A stretch of 64,000 nucleotides of DNA from Psychroflexus torquis ATCC 700755 (GTDB lineage Bacteria > Bacteroidota > Bacteroidia > Flavobacteriales > Flavobacteriaceae), in NCBI RefSeq assembly GCF_000153485.2, contig NC_018721.1, positions 1,612,001 to 1,676,000 on the forward strand, written 5' to 3'. Shown in pieces: positions 18,517-28,900 of this stretch. Made by a program: the position numbers and the translations under genes. Numbering within the stretch: the stretch's first letter is position 1; each line of letters begins with the position of its first letter. The notes under the pieces were generated by a model. The model was not told the origin of the DNA, made no database searches, and worked only from the letters and a program-made list of their open reading frames with translations.

Positions 18517-20100
18517 TTAGTTAGTTTCTGTATAAAGTATTTTCAACTTGAGTTTTTTTGCTTCTACAGCAGATTGATTACCATGAATAACAATACCTCT
18601 AGGAGTCTCTATCATGCTTCTTGGAACAAACTCAAAAGCCTCTGATTGAGAATTTCTAGTTTCGACAAGTTCAGTTTGATTCACGTTTGGAGAAACATAA
18701 AGGCCAAGTCTAACGTTAGTTGAATCGTTGTTAATAATATTATTGATATGAAATGTTAACCTTATTTTATAGAATGGATCCCCATTTTCATCAATATTTA
18801 AAGGACCTAGATGAACTTGTCTAGATATGTTAGGATTATCAGCACCTGTAGGGTCTCTTCTATAATCCTCAAGGACTGTCTCATCTTCTAAGTTTATTAA
18901 AAAGACTCTATTAATTCTATTTTTTGTAGATGGTGTTAGTTCTTCATTGATATAAAGATTTAAATTCGCCTCGTTAATCAACCAGTTGTTTTCTCTTAAT
19001 TGATCTAACTCATCGGATACGCCATTACCATCTGTATCTGGCCCCGTAAAAAGCTCGATCACTGCAGAAGACCCTTCTCCTCCTTTCAAATAAATATTTT
19101 CTTCTCCTTCTTCTAGATTTTGATTAGACAAATCTACATTGAAATTGTTATCGTATAAATTCAACTTATTTCCACTAAAACTCAAAGCATACTGACTATA
19201 AAGGGTGTCAGTTGTAGTCGTTCCGTCCTCTTCCTCAACCTGAGTTTCATTGTTATAATAAATCGTGATATTTGCATCTGCATCTGCAAGATTGAACATT
19301 GACATGGAATATACTGGCTGTTGTTGCTCCGCCTCAATTAAAAAACCTCTTAAATAGTTTCTAAACACGTTATTACTAACTAAAAATTGAGAATTATCAG
19401 GGTTCAATATTTTTTCTTGAAAATACTCTGTTGGCATATTAATACGAATTCTAGGAGAAAGATTTAAAGTATCGACAGCATCTGCTTCTATTTGCTCAAA
19501 AAGAATAACGCTGCTTGTTAGATCTGATGGCTTTATTACATCTGAAGTGACCAATGGCGTATTTTCTATATTTGGACTGAATTCAGTCTCTTGATCTGAA
19601 TAGTAGTTTTGATTCTCTTCAAACTCTCCATTTTCACCAGGATCTAAATCTCTAAGGAATTGATTGGACTCATAAATATTGATTTTGAAACTTCCCTCTC
19701 CGTAAATAGAATCCAATTCATAAATCCCAGATTCTACCTCTCTACTAAAAAAAGGAAGAGTAAACACAACTGAATCTATTGTAGGATTTTCTCCAAAATC
19801 AGGTCTTGTTTGTGATAAACTCACTTGTGTAAGAATTTTGGTTTCAAAAATACCAAAGACGGGGTCTACGTATCCTCCTAAAAAGTAATTATTAAATCCG
19901 TTGGTTTGTATCGAAGTATATTTTTCGCTGTAAGCAACTATATTTTCCAACTCGTAAGGTGGAGGTACTTCTAAACTATTAATAAAGTCTATGCCGACTT
20001 CTGAATATTCATTTTCACAGGATAATAACAAAACTAGGGCAAAAACTGAGGCTAAACTTCTTAAGGTAACTTTATACATAGAATTAATCTTCTTCTTCAT
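18517..20100 (-). CDS. DUF4270 lipoprotein
   Basis: 527 residues from ATG 20100, or 520 from ATG 20079, which removes the 17-bp overlap with the upstream gene and leaves a compact signal peptide; I favour the shorter form slightly. The lipoprotein signal ends LLLSC, followed by ENEYSEVGIDF, the usual DUF4270 N-terminus. The remainder is beta-rich with many N and D residues and acidic stretches. DUF4270 proteins are common in Bacteroidota and their function is unknown. The gene sits between a glycogen-synthase-like protein and glmS, an order I recall from other flavobacteria, so a cell-envelope role tied to amino-sugar supply is possible. Confidence 0.9.
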   Translation of the reverse strand: MKKKINSMYKVTLRSLASVFALVLLLSCENEYSEVGIDFINSLEVPPPYELENIVAYSEKYTSIQTNGFNNYFLGGYVDPVFGIFETKILTQVSLSQTRPDFGENPTIDSVVFTLPFFSREVESGIYELDSIYGEGSFKINIYESNQFLRDLDPGENGEFEENQNYYSDQETEFSPNIENTPLVTSDVIKPSDLTSSVILFEQIEADAVDTLNLSPRIRINMPTEYFQEKILNPDNSQFLVSNNVFRNYLRGFLIEAEQQQPVYSMSMFNLADADANITIYYNNETQVEEEDGTTTTDTLYSQYALSFSGNKLNLYDNNFNVDLSNQNLEEGEENIYLKGGEGSSAVIELFTGPDTDGNGVSDELDQLRENNWLINEANLNLYINEELTPSTKNRINRVFLINLEDETVLEDYRRDPTGADNPNISRQVHLGPLNIDENGDPFYKIRLTFHINNIINNDSTNVRLGLYVSPNVNQTELVETRNSQSEAFEFVPRSMIETPRGIVIHGNQSAVEAKKLKLKILYTETN

Positions 20101-20905
20101 TTAAAATATCTTTCAAGTAGTAGGTTTGATAGGCATTTGACATTTCTTCTCGTTTTATGTAAGGCAAAGTAGGAAGATCTAGCTTTTCGATATACGCCTT
20201 TAAATCTTCTGAAATTTCCTCGCTTCCAATCACCAAACCATCAGAGTTGTCTATCGCAACTTTTAGTATATTGCTGTAAGTTGGATTATCCAAATGAGCG
20301 ATAGCATCATCTTCTATTCCATCAAACAAAACTTTCTTTTTCATATCTTCATCTAACGCGCCATCAAAGCTTTGATTGTATATGGACGTCACAATTTTAG
20401 ATTCAGAAAACAAGGGCTCATTTCCATAATAATGCCTCAAATACATAGGAAGTAAAGAAGACATCCAACCATGAACGTGAATAATATCTGGAGACCAGTT
20501 CAATTTCTTTACGGTTTCTATAACTCCTTTTGCAAAGAAAATTGCTCGCTCATCATTATCTTCAAATAACTCACCATCTTCATCAGAAAACGTAGCTTTC
20601 CTCTTGAAGTAGTCTTCATTATCGATAAAATAAACTTGCATTCTTTCTTTTGGAATAGAAGCCACCTTTATAATTAGGGGCATATCTAAATCATTGATTA
20701 CCAAATTCATTCCAGACAAACGGATGACCTCATGAAGCTGATGCCTCCTCTCATTGATATTACCAAACCTTGGCATAAAAATACGCGTTTGTCCACCAGC
20801 GGCGTTTATCAATTTTGGAGCTTCAAAAGCAGTTGAAGAAATATCGTTTTCTGGCAAGTAAGGCACAACCTCGGATGAAACGTATAAAATGCGTTTATCT
20901 TTCAT
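20084..20905 (-). CDS. Glycogen/starch synthase-like protein, N-terminal GT5 lobe only
   Basis: 273 residues. It matches the N-terminal Rossmann lobe of GT5 glycogen synthases: ILYVSSEVVPY at the start, a G-rich INAAGGQTRIFMPRFG segment, and DIIHVHGWMSSLLP, equivalent to the HxHxW region. Two things are missing: the usual KTGGL motif of the ADP-glucose site (here STAFEAPKL) and the entire C-terminal lobe with the catalytic glutamate pair. It is therefore unlikely to be a functional glycogen synthase. It starts the operon with DUF4270 and glmS and is divergent from panC. A sugar-nucleotide-binding or regulatory role is inference. Confidence 0.85.
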   Translation of the reverse strand: MKDKRILYVSSEVVPYLPENDISSTAFEAPKLINAAGGQTRIFMPRFGNINERRHQLHEVIRLSGMNLVINDLDMPLIIKVASIPKERMQVYFIDNEDYFKRKATFSDEDGELFEDNDERAIFFAKGVIETVKKLNWSPDIIHVHGWMSSLLPMYLRHYYGNEPLFSESKIVTSIYNQSFDGALDEDMKKKVLFDGIEDDAIAHLDNPTYSNILKVAIDNSDGLVIGSEEISEDLKAYIEKLDLPTLPYIKREEMSNAYQTYYLKDILNEEED

Positions 20906-20942
20906 AAAATATTTACATTACAGATTAATGTCAAAAAGTTGG

Positions 20943-20950
20943 CAAATTTA
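20943..20950 (-). promoter_or_regulatory. Putative -7 box (TAAATTTG) for the GT5-DUF4270-glmS operon
   Basis: This matches TAnnTTTG on the minus strand 38 bp before the operon start, in the 109-bp divergent spacer shared with panC. There is no matching -33 element. Confidence 0.4.
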
Positions 20951-21014
20951 CAAAAATTTATGTGGATTCCCGTTAAAATATTAATATTGCAAATCCAAAA
21001 CAGATACATTACTT

Positions 21015-21857
21015 GTGGTTATAAAATCAAAAGAATCCCTTCATAAGACTTTGGAGATTCATAAGAATAAAGAAAAGACTATCGGGCTAGTACCAACAAT
21101 GGGCGCTCTTCACGATGGGCACCTTGCCCTTATCGACTTTGCCTATAAGTTTTGCGATGTCGTCGTCGTTAGTATTTTTGTAAATCCAACGCAGTTTAAT
21201 AACTCCTCAGATTTGGAAAAATACCCTAGACATGTAGAAAAAGATGCTGCTTTCTTAAAAAAACACAACTTTAAAACTCTAGTTTTCACTCCAAATGTAG
21301 AAGAGGTGTATGCAGATGGCCTTAAATCTGAATCCTATAACTTTGGCAGCATTGTGGACCATATGGAAGGCGAGTTTAGAGCTGGTCATTTTGATGGTGT
21401 TGGTAGTGTCTTAAAAAGATTATTCGCTATTGTTAGTCCAGACAAAGCCTTTTTTGGTGAAAAAGACTATCAACAGCTCATAGCAGTCAAAACACTGGTA
21501 AACATCACTGGGCAGAAAGTCGAGATTATAGGATGCCCAACAAATAGAAACGAATTTGGTCTTGCACAAAGTTCTCGAAACTTCAGGCTTAGCGACACTC
21601 AGCTTAAAGAGGGTGAATTGATTTTTGAAGCTTTATCTCAAGCCAAAAGTATGTTTGATGATTATAGTATTCTAGACATTGAAAGAGAAGTCAATAAGAA
21701 GTTTCAACAAAGCACACTGAAGCTGGAGTACTTTTCGATTGTAAAAACGAAAGACCTTATCCCAACAACAACCAAAGAACCAAAAGAAGCCTACAGAGGA
21801 TTTATAGCCGCATTCCTTGGCGATGTAAGACTTATAGATAATATGGCTCTTAACTAA
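21015..21857 (+). CDS. panC: Pantothenate synthetase
   Basis: 280 residues. It condenses pantoate with beta-alanine using ATP to form pantothenate, on the way to coenzyme A. It has [17 protein letters not shown] (the HIGH-like nucleotide motif), FVNPTQFN and FGEKDYQQL. No ATG is available; the start is GTG 21015, giving MVIKSKE. It is followed after 7 bp by panD, which supplies the beta-alanine, so the two form one pathway operon. Confidence 0.97.
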   Translation: MVIKSKESLHKTLEIHKNKEKTIGLVPTMGALHDGHLALIDFAYKFCDVVVVSIFVNPTQFNNSSDLEKYPRHVEKDAAFLKKHNFKTLVFTPNVEEVYADGLKSESYNFGSIVDHMEGEFRAGHFDGVGSVLKRLFAIVSPDKAFFGEKDYQQLIAVKTLVNITGQKVEIIGCPTNRNEFGLAQSSRNFRLSDTQLKEGELIFEALSQAKSMFDDYSILDIEREVNKKFQQSTLKLEYFSIVKTKDLIPTTTKEPKEAYRGFIAAFLGDVRLIDNMALN

Positions 21858-21864
21858 TTTTAAT

Positions 21865-22212
21865 ATGCAAATACACCTTATTAAATCTAAAATACACCGA
21901 GTGACCGTCACTGGTGCAAACCTCAATTATATTGGGAGTATCACTATAGATGAAAATCTTATGGATGCTGCTAACCTAGTAGAAGGAGAAAAAATACAAG
22001 TTGTTAATAATTCTAATGGCGAACGACTTGAAACCTATGCAATACCTGGTGAAAGAGGAAGTGGTGAAATCACTTTAAATGGTGCTGCTGCTAGAAAAGT
22101 ATCGCCTGGAGATATTCTTATCTTGATGGCTTATGCAATAATGACTCCGGAAGAAGCGAAAACATTTCAACCAAAGTTAGTCTTCCCTAATGAGAAGAAT
22201 CTATTGAAATAA
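21865..22212 (+). CDS. panD: Aspartate 1-decarboxylase
   Basis: 115 residues, a pyruvoyl-dependent enzyme that makes beta-alanine from aspartate. The proenzyme self-cleaves at Gly24-Ser25 (YIGSITID), and Ser25 becomes the pyruvoyl group. The conserved [15 protein letters not shown]-terminus and [12 protein letters not shown] are present. It lies directly behind panC, 5 bp before the flippase-like gene. Confidence 0.97.
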   Translation: MQIHLIKSKIHRVTVTGANLNYIGSITIDENLMDAANLVEGEKIQVVNNSNGERLETYAIPGERGSGEITLNGAAARKVSPGDILILMAYAIMTPEEAKTFQPKLVFPNEKNLLK

Positions 22213-22217
22213 TCTTT

Positions 22218-23180
22218 ATGAAAAAAGCCATAAAAAAATGGGTAAGAACACTTGGCCCAATGGTATTAGGCCTATTTCTTATATGGTTTTCCTTATCCAA
22301 ATTTTCCTCGGAAGAACTCGGTCAATTGTGGTTTAATATTCGAAATGTAGATATCACATGGGTTGCTTTGTCCTTCGTTATGGGTATTGCCTCTCATTTG
22401 TCTAGGGCATATCGCTGGAGGTTTCTACTGGAACCTGTTCAAATCTTTCCAAAGTTTTACAATTGTTTCCTATCCTTAATGCTAGGGTATTTGGCGAATT
22501 TAGGCATCCCCAGATCTGGCGAAGTTTTAAGAGGCGCTACTTTAGCTTCTTATGAAGACGTGAAGTTCGAAAAAACATTTGGGACAATCATTACCGAAAG
22601 GCTCGTGGACCTTATCATGCTGCTTTCTATTGTAGGAATAGCCTCCCTCTCACAAAGTGATAAAATTTTTGGTTTTTTCAAAGACCAAAATATAAATCCT
22701 TTTTTTGGAGGAATTATTATTGTCTCTATGATTTTAATGCTTGTCATCGGCTTTAGAATTATAAAAAATAGCGGAAATACCTTAATCCAAAAAGTCAAAA
22801 GTTTCATTGAAGAACTCTTTAAAGGAATGAAGAGTGTGTTTTCAATGAAGAAAAAAAAGCAGTTTTTACTGCATACGTTTTTTATCTGGGGACTCTATTT
22901 AGGTATGTTTTACGTCTTGAAATTTGCATTCCCAGATACACAGGATTTAGGATTACAGGCCACTTTGGTCGCCTTTATCTTTGGAGCCTTTGCAATGTCT
23001 ATTACCAATGGCGGTATAGGCTTGTATCCTATCGCCATTGGTATAGCGTTCAATACTTTTGGTGTCTCCAACGCCACAGGAGAAGCCTTTGGATGGGTGA
23101 TGTGGGGAACACAAACTGCGCTAGTGATTGTCTTGGGAGGGCTTTCCTTCATAATTTTACCCCTATTAAATAGACGATAA
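22218..23180 (+). CDS. Flippase-like/lysylphosphatidylglycerol synthase TM-domain family membrane protein (UPF0104)
   Basis: 320 residues with about eight hydrophobic membrane segments spread over the length. The family motif SHLSRAYRWRFLLEP lies near residue 55, GYLANLGIPRSGEVLR near 95 and TERLVDLIMLL near 130, all hallmarks of the UPF0104/YbhN/AglD group. The fused aminoacyltransferase domain of true MprF is absent, so lipid lysinylation is not expected. Members are thought to move or recognise lipid-linked substrates. It is spaced tightly behind panD. Confidence 0.88.
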   Translation: MKKAIKKWVRTLGPMVLGLFLIWFSLSKFSSEELGQLWFNIRNVDITWVALSFVMGIASHLSRAYRWRFLLEPVQIFPKFYNCFLSLMLGYLANLGIPRSGEVLRGATLASYEDVKFEKTFGTIITERLVDLIMLLSIVGIASLSQSDKIFGFFKDQNINPFFGGIIIVSMILMLVIGFRIIKNSGNTLIQKVKSFIEELFKGMKSVFSMKKKKQFLLHTFFIWGLYLGMFYVLKFAFPDTQDLGLQATLVAFIFGAFAMSITNGGIGLYPIAIGIAFNTFGVSNATGEAFGWVMWGTQTALVIVLGGLSFIILPLLNRR

Positions 23181-23186
23181 TTTTAG

Positions 23187-23194
23187 TACATTTG
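23187..23194 (+). promoter_or_regulatory. Putative -7 box (TACATTTG) for the pseudoesterase-radA pair
   Basis: This matches TAnnTTTG 19 bp before ATG 23213. There is no -33 TTG at the usual distance. Confidence 0.38.
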
Positions 23195-23212
23195 TGATTT
23201 AAACCAAGACCT

Positions 23213-24358
23213 ATGAGGTTAATTTCAATTCTATTAATTTGCTTTTTATTACAACCCTCTAAAGTTGTTTCGCAAACTGAATACATAGATGTAAATTCAT
23301 CTATTTTGAAGGAGTCCCGACAAATCAAACTTCAATTACCCAGAAATTATAACGCAAGTGAAAAAGAGTATCCTATTCTTATTGTCTTGGATGGTGATTA
23401 TTTATTTGAACCCTTTGCAGGCAATGTTGACTATTTGAGTTATTGGGGGATCATTCCAGAAGCCATTGTTGTAGGAATAAATCAAGTTGGACACCGTCGT
23501 AAAGATGGACTTCTAGACGAAGTTGAAGAGTTGCCCACATCCACAGGAGCAGATTTCTATGAGTTTATTAGTTTAGAAGTTTTAAAGTATCTAGACGATA
23601 ACTATAGAACTACTCCATTTGCTATTATTGCAGGCATGGACTATATGGCCAACTTTTCAAACTTTTTCCTTCTAAAACAAAACCCTCTTTTCAGCGGCTA
23701 TATAAATTTCAGTCCAGACTTCACCCCATTATTACCAGAACGGCTTAAAGGAAAATTAGATAAAATTGACACTAAGATTTGGTACTACCTAGCCACTTCA
23801 GAAAACGATATCCCTGAATTAAAAAACAAAATCAAAACCGTGGATTCCTACTTAGCGATTTGTAACAATCCTAACGTCAATTATCGCTTTGAAATTTTTA
23901 AAAATAAAGATCATTTTAGCTTTGTAGCAGATGCGATTCCAAAAGCCCTAAACTCTATTTTCGAAGCCTATGGACCAATCTCTGACTTAGAATATCAATC
24001 TAAATTGCTCACATCTTCATCTCCTACAAATTACTTAGAAGACAGATATTTTACAATCCAAGAACTATATGCTTTAGAAATCCCAATAAGAATTGTTGAT
24101 TTTCTTAAAACAGCTGATGCTATAGAGGAAAAAGAACTGTGGGATGATTACCAAAACTTGAGTAGACTAGCCAAAAGGGAAGTTTCTGATACTGTTTTAT
24201 ACCACTACTTTCAAGGGCGTTATTTTGAAAAATCTGGCCAGCCAAAAAGAGCTATCAGAGAGTATCAAGGGGCTTATGGCCTAGAAAGTGCTGGATACCT
24301 CGACAGTGATGTTCTGCTAGGAAAAGCAGATGCACTCATACAAACATTTGGATATTAG
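23213..24358 (+). CDS. Esterase D-like alpha/beta-hydrolase-fold protein, probably non-catalytic, with TPR-like C-terminus
   Basis: 381 residues with a signal peptide (ending VVSQ), so exported. The middle resembles the PF00756 esterase family: YPILIVLDGDYLF, then EAIVVGINQ with an oxyanion-like strand. At the nucleophile elbow, where GxSxGG is expected, the sequence reads AGMDYMANF (D143 replaces Ser). A candidate histidine (NKDHFSF) remains. A Ser-hydrolase mechanism is therefore unlikely. The last 60 residues look like a TPR pair (YFQGRYFEKSGQ, KRAIREYQGAYG). It ends 5 bp before the radA ATG, so the two are probably cotranscribed, though no functional link is obvious. Confidence 0.8.
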   Translation: MRLISILLICFLLQPSKVVSQTEYIDVNSSILKESRQIKLQLPRNYNASEKEYPILIVLDGDYLFEPFAGNVDYLSYWGIIPEAIVVGINQVGHRRKDGLLDEVEELPTSTGADFYEFISLEVLKYLDDNYRTTPFAIIAGMDYMANFSNFFLLKQNPLFSGYINFSPDFTPLLPERLKGKLDKIDTKIWYYLATSENDIPELKNKIKTVDSYLAICNNPNVNYRFEIFKNKDHFSFVADAIPKALNSIFEAYGPISDLEYQSKLLTSSSPTNYLEDRYFTIQELYALEIPIRIVDFLKTADAIEEKELWDDYQNLSRLAKREVSDTVLYHYFQGRYFEKSGQPKRAIREYQGAYGLESAGYLDSDVLLGKADALIQTFGY

Positions 24359-24362
24359 TTTT

Positions 24363-25724
24363 ATGGCAAAAACCAAAACCACCTATTTATGTCAAAACTG
24401 CGGGGCTCAATATGCCAGATGGCAAGGACAGTGTAATGCCTGTAAAGAGTGGAATACGCTAGTAGAAGAAGTCATAGAAAAGAAACCTGAGAAAACCTGG
24501 AAACCCTTCACCTCCAGTACCCCAAAAAAGATTTCGAAACCACAACGTATCAATGATATCAAGATTGGAAAAGAAATAAGAATTCCGACTTCCAATCAAG
24601 AATTCAATAGGGTTTTAGGAGGGGGAATAGTCCCCGGCAGCATCACTTTACTAGGAGGTGAACCCGGTGTTGGTAAAAGTACATTATTACTCCAGCTATC
24701 CTTGAGCTTCAAACAAAAAGTCCTCTATGTTTCGGGAGAAGAAAGTCAACAGCAGATTAAAATGCGTGCAGAACGAATCAATAAACAGGAGTCCAACTGT
24801 TTTATTCTTTCTGAGACCAAAACCCAACATATTTTCTCACAAATAGAAGCTTTAGAGCCAGAAATTTTAATCATAGATTCTATACAAACCCTACATACAG
24901 ATTACGCGGAAAGCTCGCCAGGGACTGTATCTCAAATAAGAGAATGTACCGCCGAACTTATAAAGTACGCCAAAGAGACCAATGTCCCCGTCATTTTGAT
25001 AGGACATATCAACAAGGAAGGGAGTATTGCAGGGCCCAAAGTTTTAGAACATATGGTAGACACTGTCCTTCAATTTGAGGGAGACAAAAACTACGCCTAC
25101 AGAATTCTAAGAGCTCACAAAAATCGGTTTGGCTCCACCCATGAATTGGGTATATATGAAATGCAAGCAGGGGGATTGGTAGAAGTTTCCAACCCCTCAG
25201 ACTTGCTTATTTCAAAAACTGAAACTCACCTAAGTGGAACCGCCATTGCCGCGACTCTAGAAGGGATGAGGCCTATGATGATTGAAATCCAAGCACTAGT
25301 TAGCTCTGCTGTTTACGGCACTCCTCAACGCTCGGCAACAGGGTACAACCTCAAACGGCTCAACATGATTTTAGCAGTTTTAGAGAAGAGAGCAGGATTT
25401 CGACTAGGAGCCAAAGATGTGTTTTTGAATATCACAGGAGGTATTAGTATAGACGACCCCGCCATAGACTTGGCAGTCGTCGCTGCCATTTTATCTTCCA
25501 ATGAAGATATTTCTATTTCAAAAGATATTTGCTTTGCAGCCGAAGTCGGATTAGCTGGGGAGATAAGGCCGGTAACTCGCGTGGAACAGCGCGTTATAGA
25601 AGCAGAAAAACTTGGCTTCGCCTCCATATTAATCGCTAAACAGAGCAAGCTTCCTAAAACCGATTATAAAATTAATATCCTTCGTGTCGCTAAAATTGAA
25701 GACGTCGTCGATGTTTTATTTTAA
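24363..25724 (+). CDS. radA: DNA repair protein RadA (Sms)
   Basis: 453 residues from ATG 24363; an in-frame ATG at 24330 lies inside the upstream gene and would put 11 unrelated residues before the zinc finger. The protein starts with the C4 zinc finger CQNCGAQYARWQGQC. Walker A GEPGVGKSTLL, Walker B LIIDSIQ and the RadA signature KNRFGS follow. The C-terminal third is Lon-protease-like. RadA is a RecA-family helicase that drives branch migration during recombinational repair. Confidence 0.97.
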   Translation: MAKTKTTYLCQNCGAQYARWQGQCNACKEWNTLVEEVIEKKPEKTWKPFTSSTPKKISKPQRINDIKIGKEIRIPTSNQEFNRVLGGGIVPGSITLLGGEPGVGKSTLLLQLSLSFKQKVLYVSGEESQQQIKMRAERINKQESNCFILSETKTQHIFSQIEALEPEILIIDSIQTLHTDYAESSPGTVSQIRECTAELIKYAKETNVPVILIGHINKEGSIAGPKVLEHMVDTVLQFEGDKNYAYRILRAHKNRFGSTHELGIYEMQAGGLVEVSNPSDLLISKTETHLSGTAIAATLEGMRPMMIEIQALVSSAVYGTPQRSATGYNLKRLNMILAVLEKRAGFRLGAKDVFLNITGGISIDDPAIDLAVVAAILSSNEDISISKDICFAAEVGLAGEIRPVTRVEQRVIEAEKLGFASILIAKQSKLPKTDYKINILRVAKIEDVVDVLF

Positions 25725-25990
25725 AGATTTTTTATGGATGCTTTTTTCTTCGGAATTTAAGGCAGCTGGTTTAAAAGCCTATGTACCTCCCTCAACTTTT
25801 TTTAGGTTTTAATCTTGCGTCTGGAGATCACAAACTAAATTTGCATCAATTTAAAGTATCTAAATTCATGGTTTTTAGCTTTATCCTCGCCACAAAAATT
25901 TAATATAAAGTTCATTTTAGATTTTCCAATTACAGCAGTGTCATTTAGATAAAATCCTTATTTTTGCGACCTATTTGAAATCGAGCAAAA
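25725..25990. other. Spacer and leader before ileS
   Basis: 266 bp without a convincing gene. A short plus-strand reading, SSEFKAAGLKAYVPPS ending at a stop near 25812, looks coding-like but is too short to call. The stretch holds the promoter-like boxes described separately. Confidence 0.4.
25815..25843 (+). promoter_or_regulatory. Putative ileS promoter (TTG-N18-TAAATTTG)
   Basis: TTG (25815-25817) and TAAATTTG (25836-25843) are spaced by 18 nt, a full match to the flavobacterial consensus. It would give a leader of about 140 nt before ileS. A second box, TATTTTTG at 25959-25966, lies 24 bp before the ATG without a -33 partner. Confidence 0.5.
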
Positions 25991-28900
25991 ATGAGCAACA
26001 AATTTCCTGAGTATAAAGGACTTGACCTTCCAAGAATCGCAGATGATATCATCACTTTTTGGGATGAAAATGCTATTTTTAAGAAAAGTGTAGACGAGCG
26101 AGAAGGCGCGGAGCCCTTTATTTTCTTTGAGGGCCCACCATCTGCTAACGGGATGCCTGGAATACATCACGTGATGGCTCGAAGCATTAAAGACATTTTT
26201 TGCAGATATAAAACTCAAAAGGGATTTCAAGTTAAACGTAAAGCAGGGTGGGATACCCATGGTTTACCTGTAGAACTTAAAGTTGAAAAAGAACTTGGAA
26301 TTTCAAAAGAAGATATTGGAACCAAAATTTCGGTAGAAGATTACAACAAAGCCTGTAAGGAAGCTGTAATGCGATACACCGATGTATGGAATGACTTAAC
26401 CAAGAAGATAGGCTATTGGGTAGATATGGAAAATCCATACGTTACCTACAAGTCAAAATACATGGAAACCGTATGGTGGTTATTATCCGAGATTTATAAA
26501 AAAGGTTTAGTTTACAAAGGTTACACTATACAGCCTTACTCGCCTAAAGCAGGAACTGGACTAAGTTCTCATGAACTTAATCAGCCAGGAACCTATCAAG
26601 ATGTTACCGATACAACGGTGACCGCTCAGTTCAAAGCTATTAAATCTACATTGCCAAAAGACTTACACGATATAGAAGGGGAGATTTATTTCTTAGCTTG
26701 GACCACAACACCTTGGACACTGCCAAGTAATACTGCACTTACCGTAGGAAAAAAGATTGATTATGTCGTGGTGAAATCTTACAATCAATACACGTTCGAA
26801 CCTACCAATATTATAGCTGCCAAAGATCTTATCTCTTCGCTCTTCAAAAAGAAGTTTTTGAAAGTCGACTCAGAAGAAGAACTTAAAAGTTATAAAGAAG
26901 GCGATAAAAAAATCCCTTATTTTATTTCCAAAGCTGTTAAAGGAAAAGATCTAGTAGAATCTAGATATGAGCAATTAATGAAGTTTGCTCAACCCTATTA
27001 CACCCCAGAAAACGCATTTAGAGTTATCGTGGGTGACTTTGTTACGACACAAGATGGGACAGGAATAGTTCATACCGCTCCTACTTTTGGTGCAGATGAT
27101 GCCATGGTTTGTAAACAAGCTCAACCAGAAGTTCCGGGGATGCTGGTGAAAGATGAGAATGATAACCTGGTTCCTCTTGTCGATTTGAAAGGAAGATTCC
27201 GACCAGAAGTTGGTCATCTAAGTGGCAAATATGTCAAAAACGAATACTACGAGGATGGAGAAGCTCCCGAAAAATCTGTAGATGTTGAAATAGCCATTCA
27301 GATGAAGGAGGAAAATAAAGCCTTTTTAGTAGAAAAATATGTTCACTCTTATCCAAATTGTTGGAGAACTGATAAGCCTATCCTTTATTATCCTCTAGAT
27401 TCTTGGTTTATTAAAGTAACTGACTTTAAAGATAGAATGCACGACCTCAACAAAACAATCAACTGGAAACCGGTTTCTACTGGCGAAGGTCGTTTTGGGA
27501 ACTGGCTTGCAAATGCTAACGATTGGAACCTATCTCGCTCAAGATACTGGGGAATCCCTCTCCCGATTTGGAGAACTGAAGAAGGCAAAGAAGAAATCAT
27601 CATTGGGTCTATAAAAGAGCTTAAAGAAGAAATTCAAAAAGCTATAGACGCAGGTGTCATGGAGTTTGATCCTTTTGCAGAATTCGATATCAACGACCTC
27701 AGTGATGAAAATTATGAAACTGTAGACCTACATAAAAACATCGTTGATCAAATCACCTTGGTATCTCCTTCTGGACACCCTATGAAGAGAGAGGCAGACC
27801 TGATAGATGTGTGGTTCGATTCTGGATCTATGCCTTATGCACAATGGCATTATCCTTTTGAAAATAAAGAAAAGGTCGAAAACACCTGGCGATCTGCAGA
27901 CTTTATTGCTGAAGGTGTAGACCAAACCCGAGGTTGGTTTTATACCTTACATGCCATTGCTACTATGATTTTTGATGATGTAGCCTATAAAAATGTAGTC
28001 TCCAACGGACTGGTTTTAGATAAAAAAGGACAAAAAATGTCCAAGCGTTTAGGGAATGCTGCCGATCCTTTTGAAACTTTAAAAACCTATGGCCCAGATG
28101 CTACTCGCTGGTATATGATTACCAATGCTAACCCATGGGATAATTTGAAGTTTGATTTAGATGGAATTGGAGAAGTTCAACGTAAATTTTTCGGAACGCT
28201 TTACAACACCTATTCCTTTTTCTCTATGTATGCCAATTTGGATCATTTTGAGTACAAAGAAGAGGATATTGAATTGTCTAAGCGGCCTGAAATTGACCGT
28301 TGGATACTTTCAGAATTAAACACGCTTATACAAACCGTTGATGAGTTCTTTGCGAGTTACGAACCTACAAAGGCCACACGAGCAATTTCAGAATTTGTTC
28401 AAGAAAATATGAGTAACTGGTATGTGAGATTGAGTCGAAGACGCTTCTGGAAAGGAGAATATGAAAGCGATAAAATTTCAGCCTACCAAACCTTGTTCAC
28501 CTGTTTAAAGACGATTGCACAGCTTTCTGCTCCAGTAGCCCCTTTCTTTTCAGACAGACTCTATAAAGATTTAACATCAAGTACACATGGGGATCACAAA
28601 GAGAGTGTACATTTAGATAAATTTCCAAAACAAGATCTTGTATATATTGACAAAGAATTAGAACACAAGATGCAGATGGCACAGAGCATCTCATCGCTTG
28701 CTTTATCCTTGCGAAAGAAAGAAATGATTAAAGTAAGGCAGCCTTTAAAAAGGATAATGATTCCAGTTTTGGACTCTAATATTAAAGAACAAATCGCTGA
28801 AGTGGCTGAGCTTATTAAATCTGAAATTAATGTGAAAACAATAGAGTTTATAGATGATACCTCCGGCATTCTCGTGAAAGACGTTAAGCCTAACTTTAAA

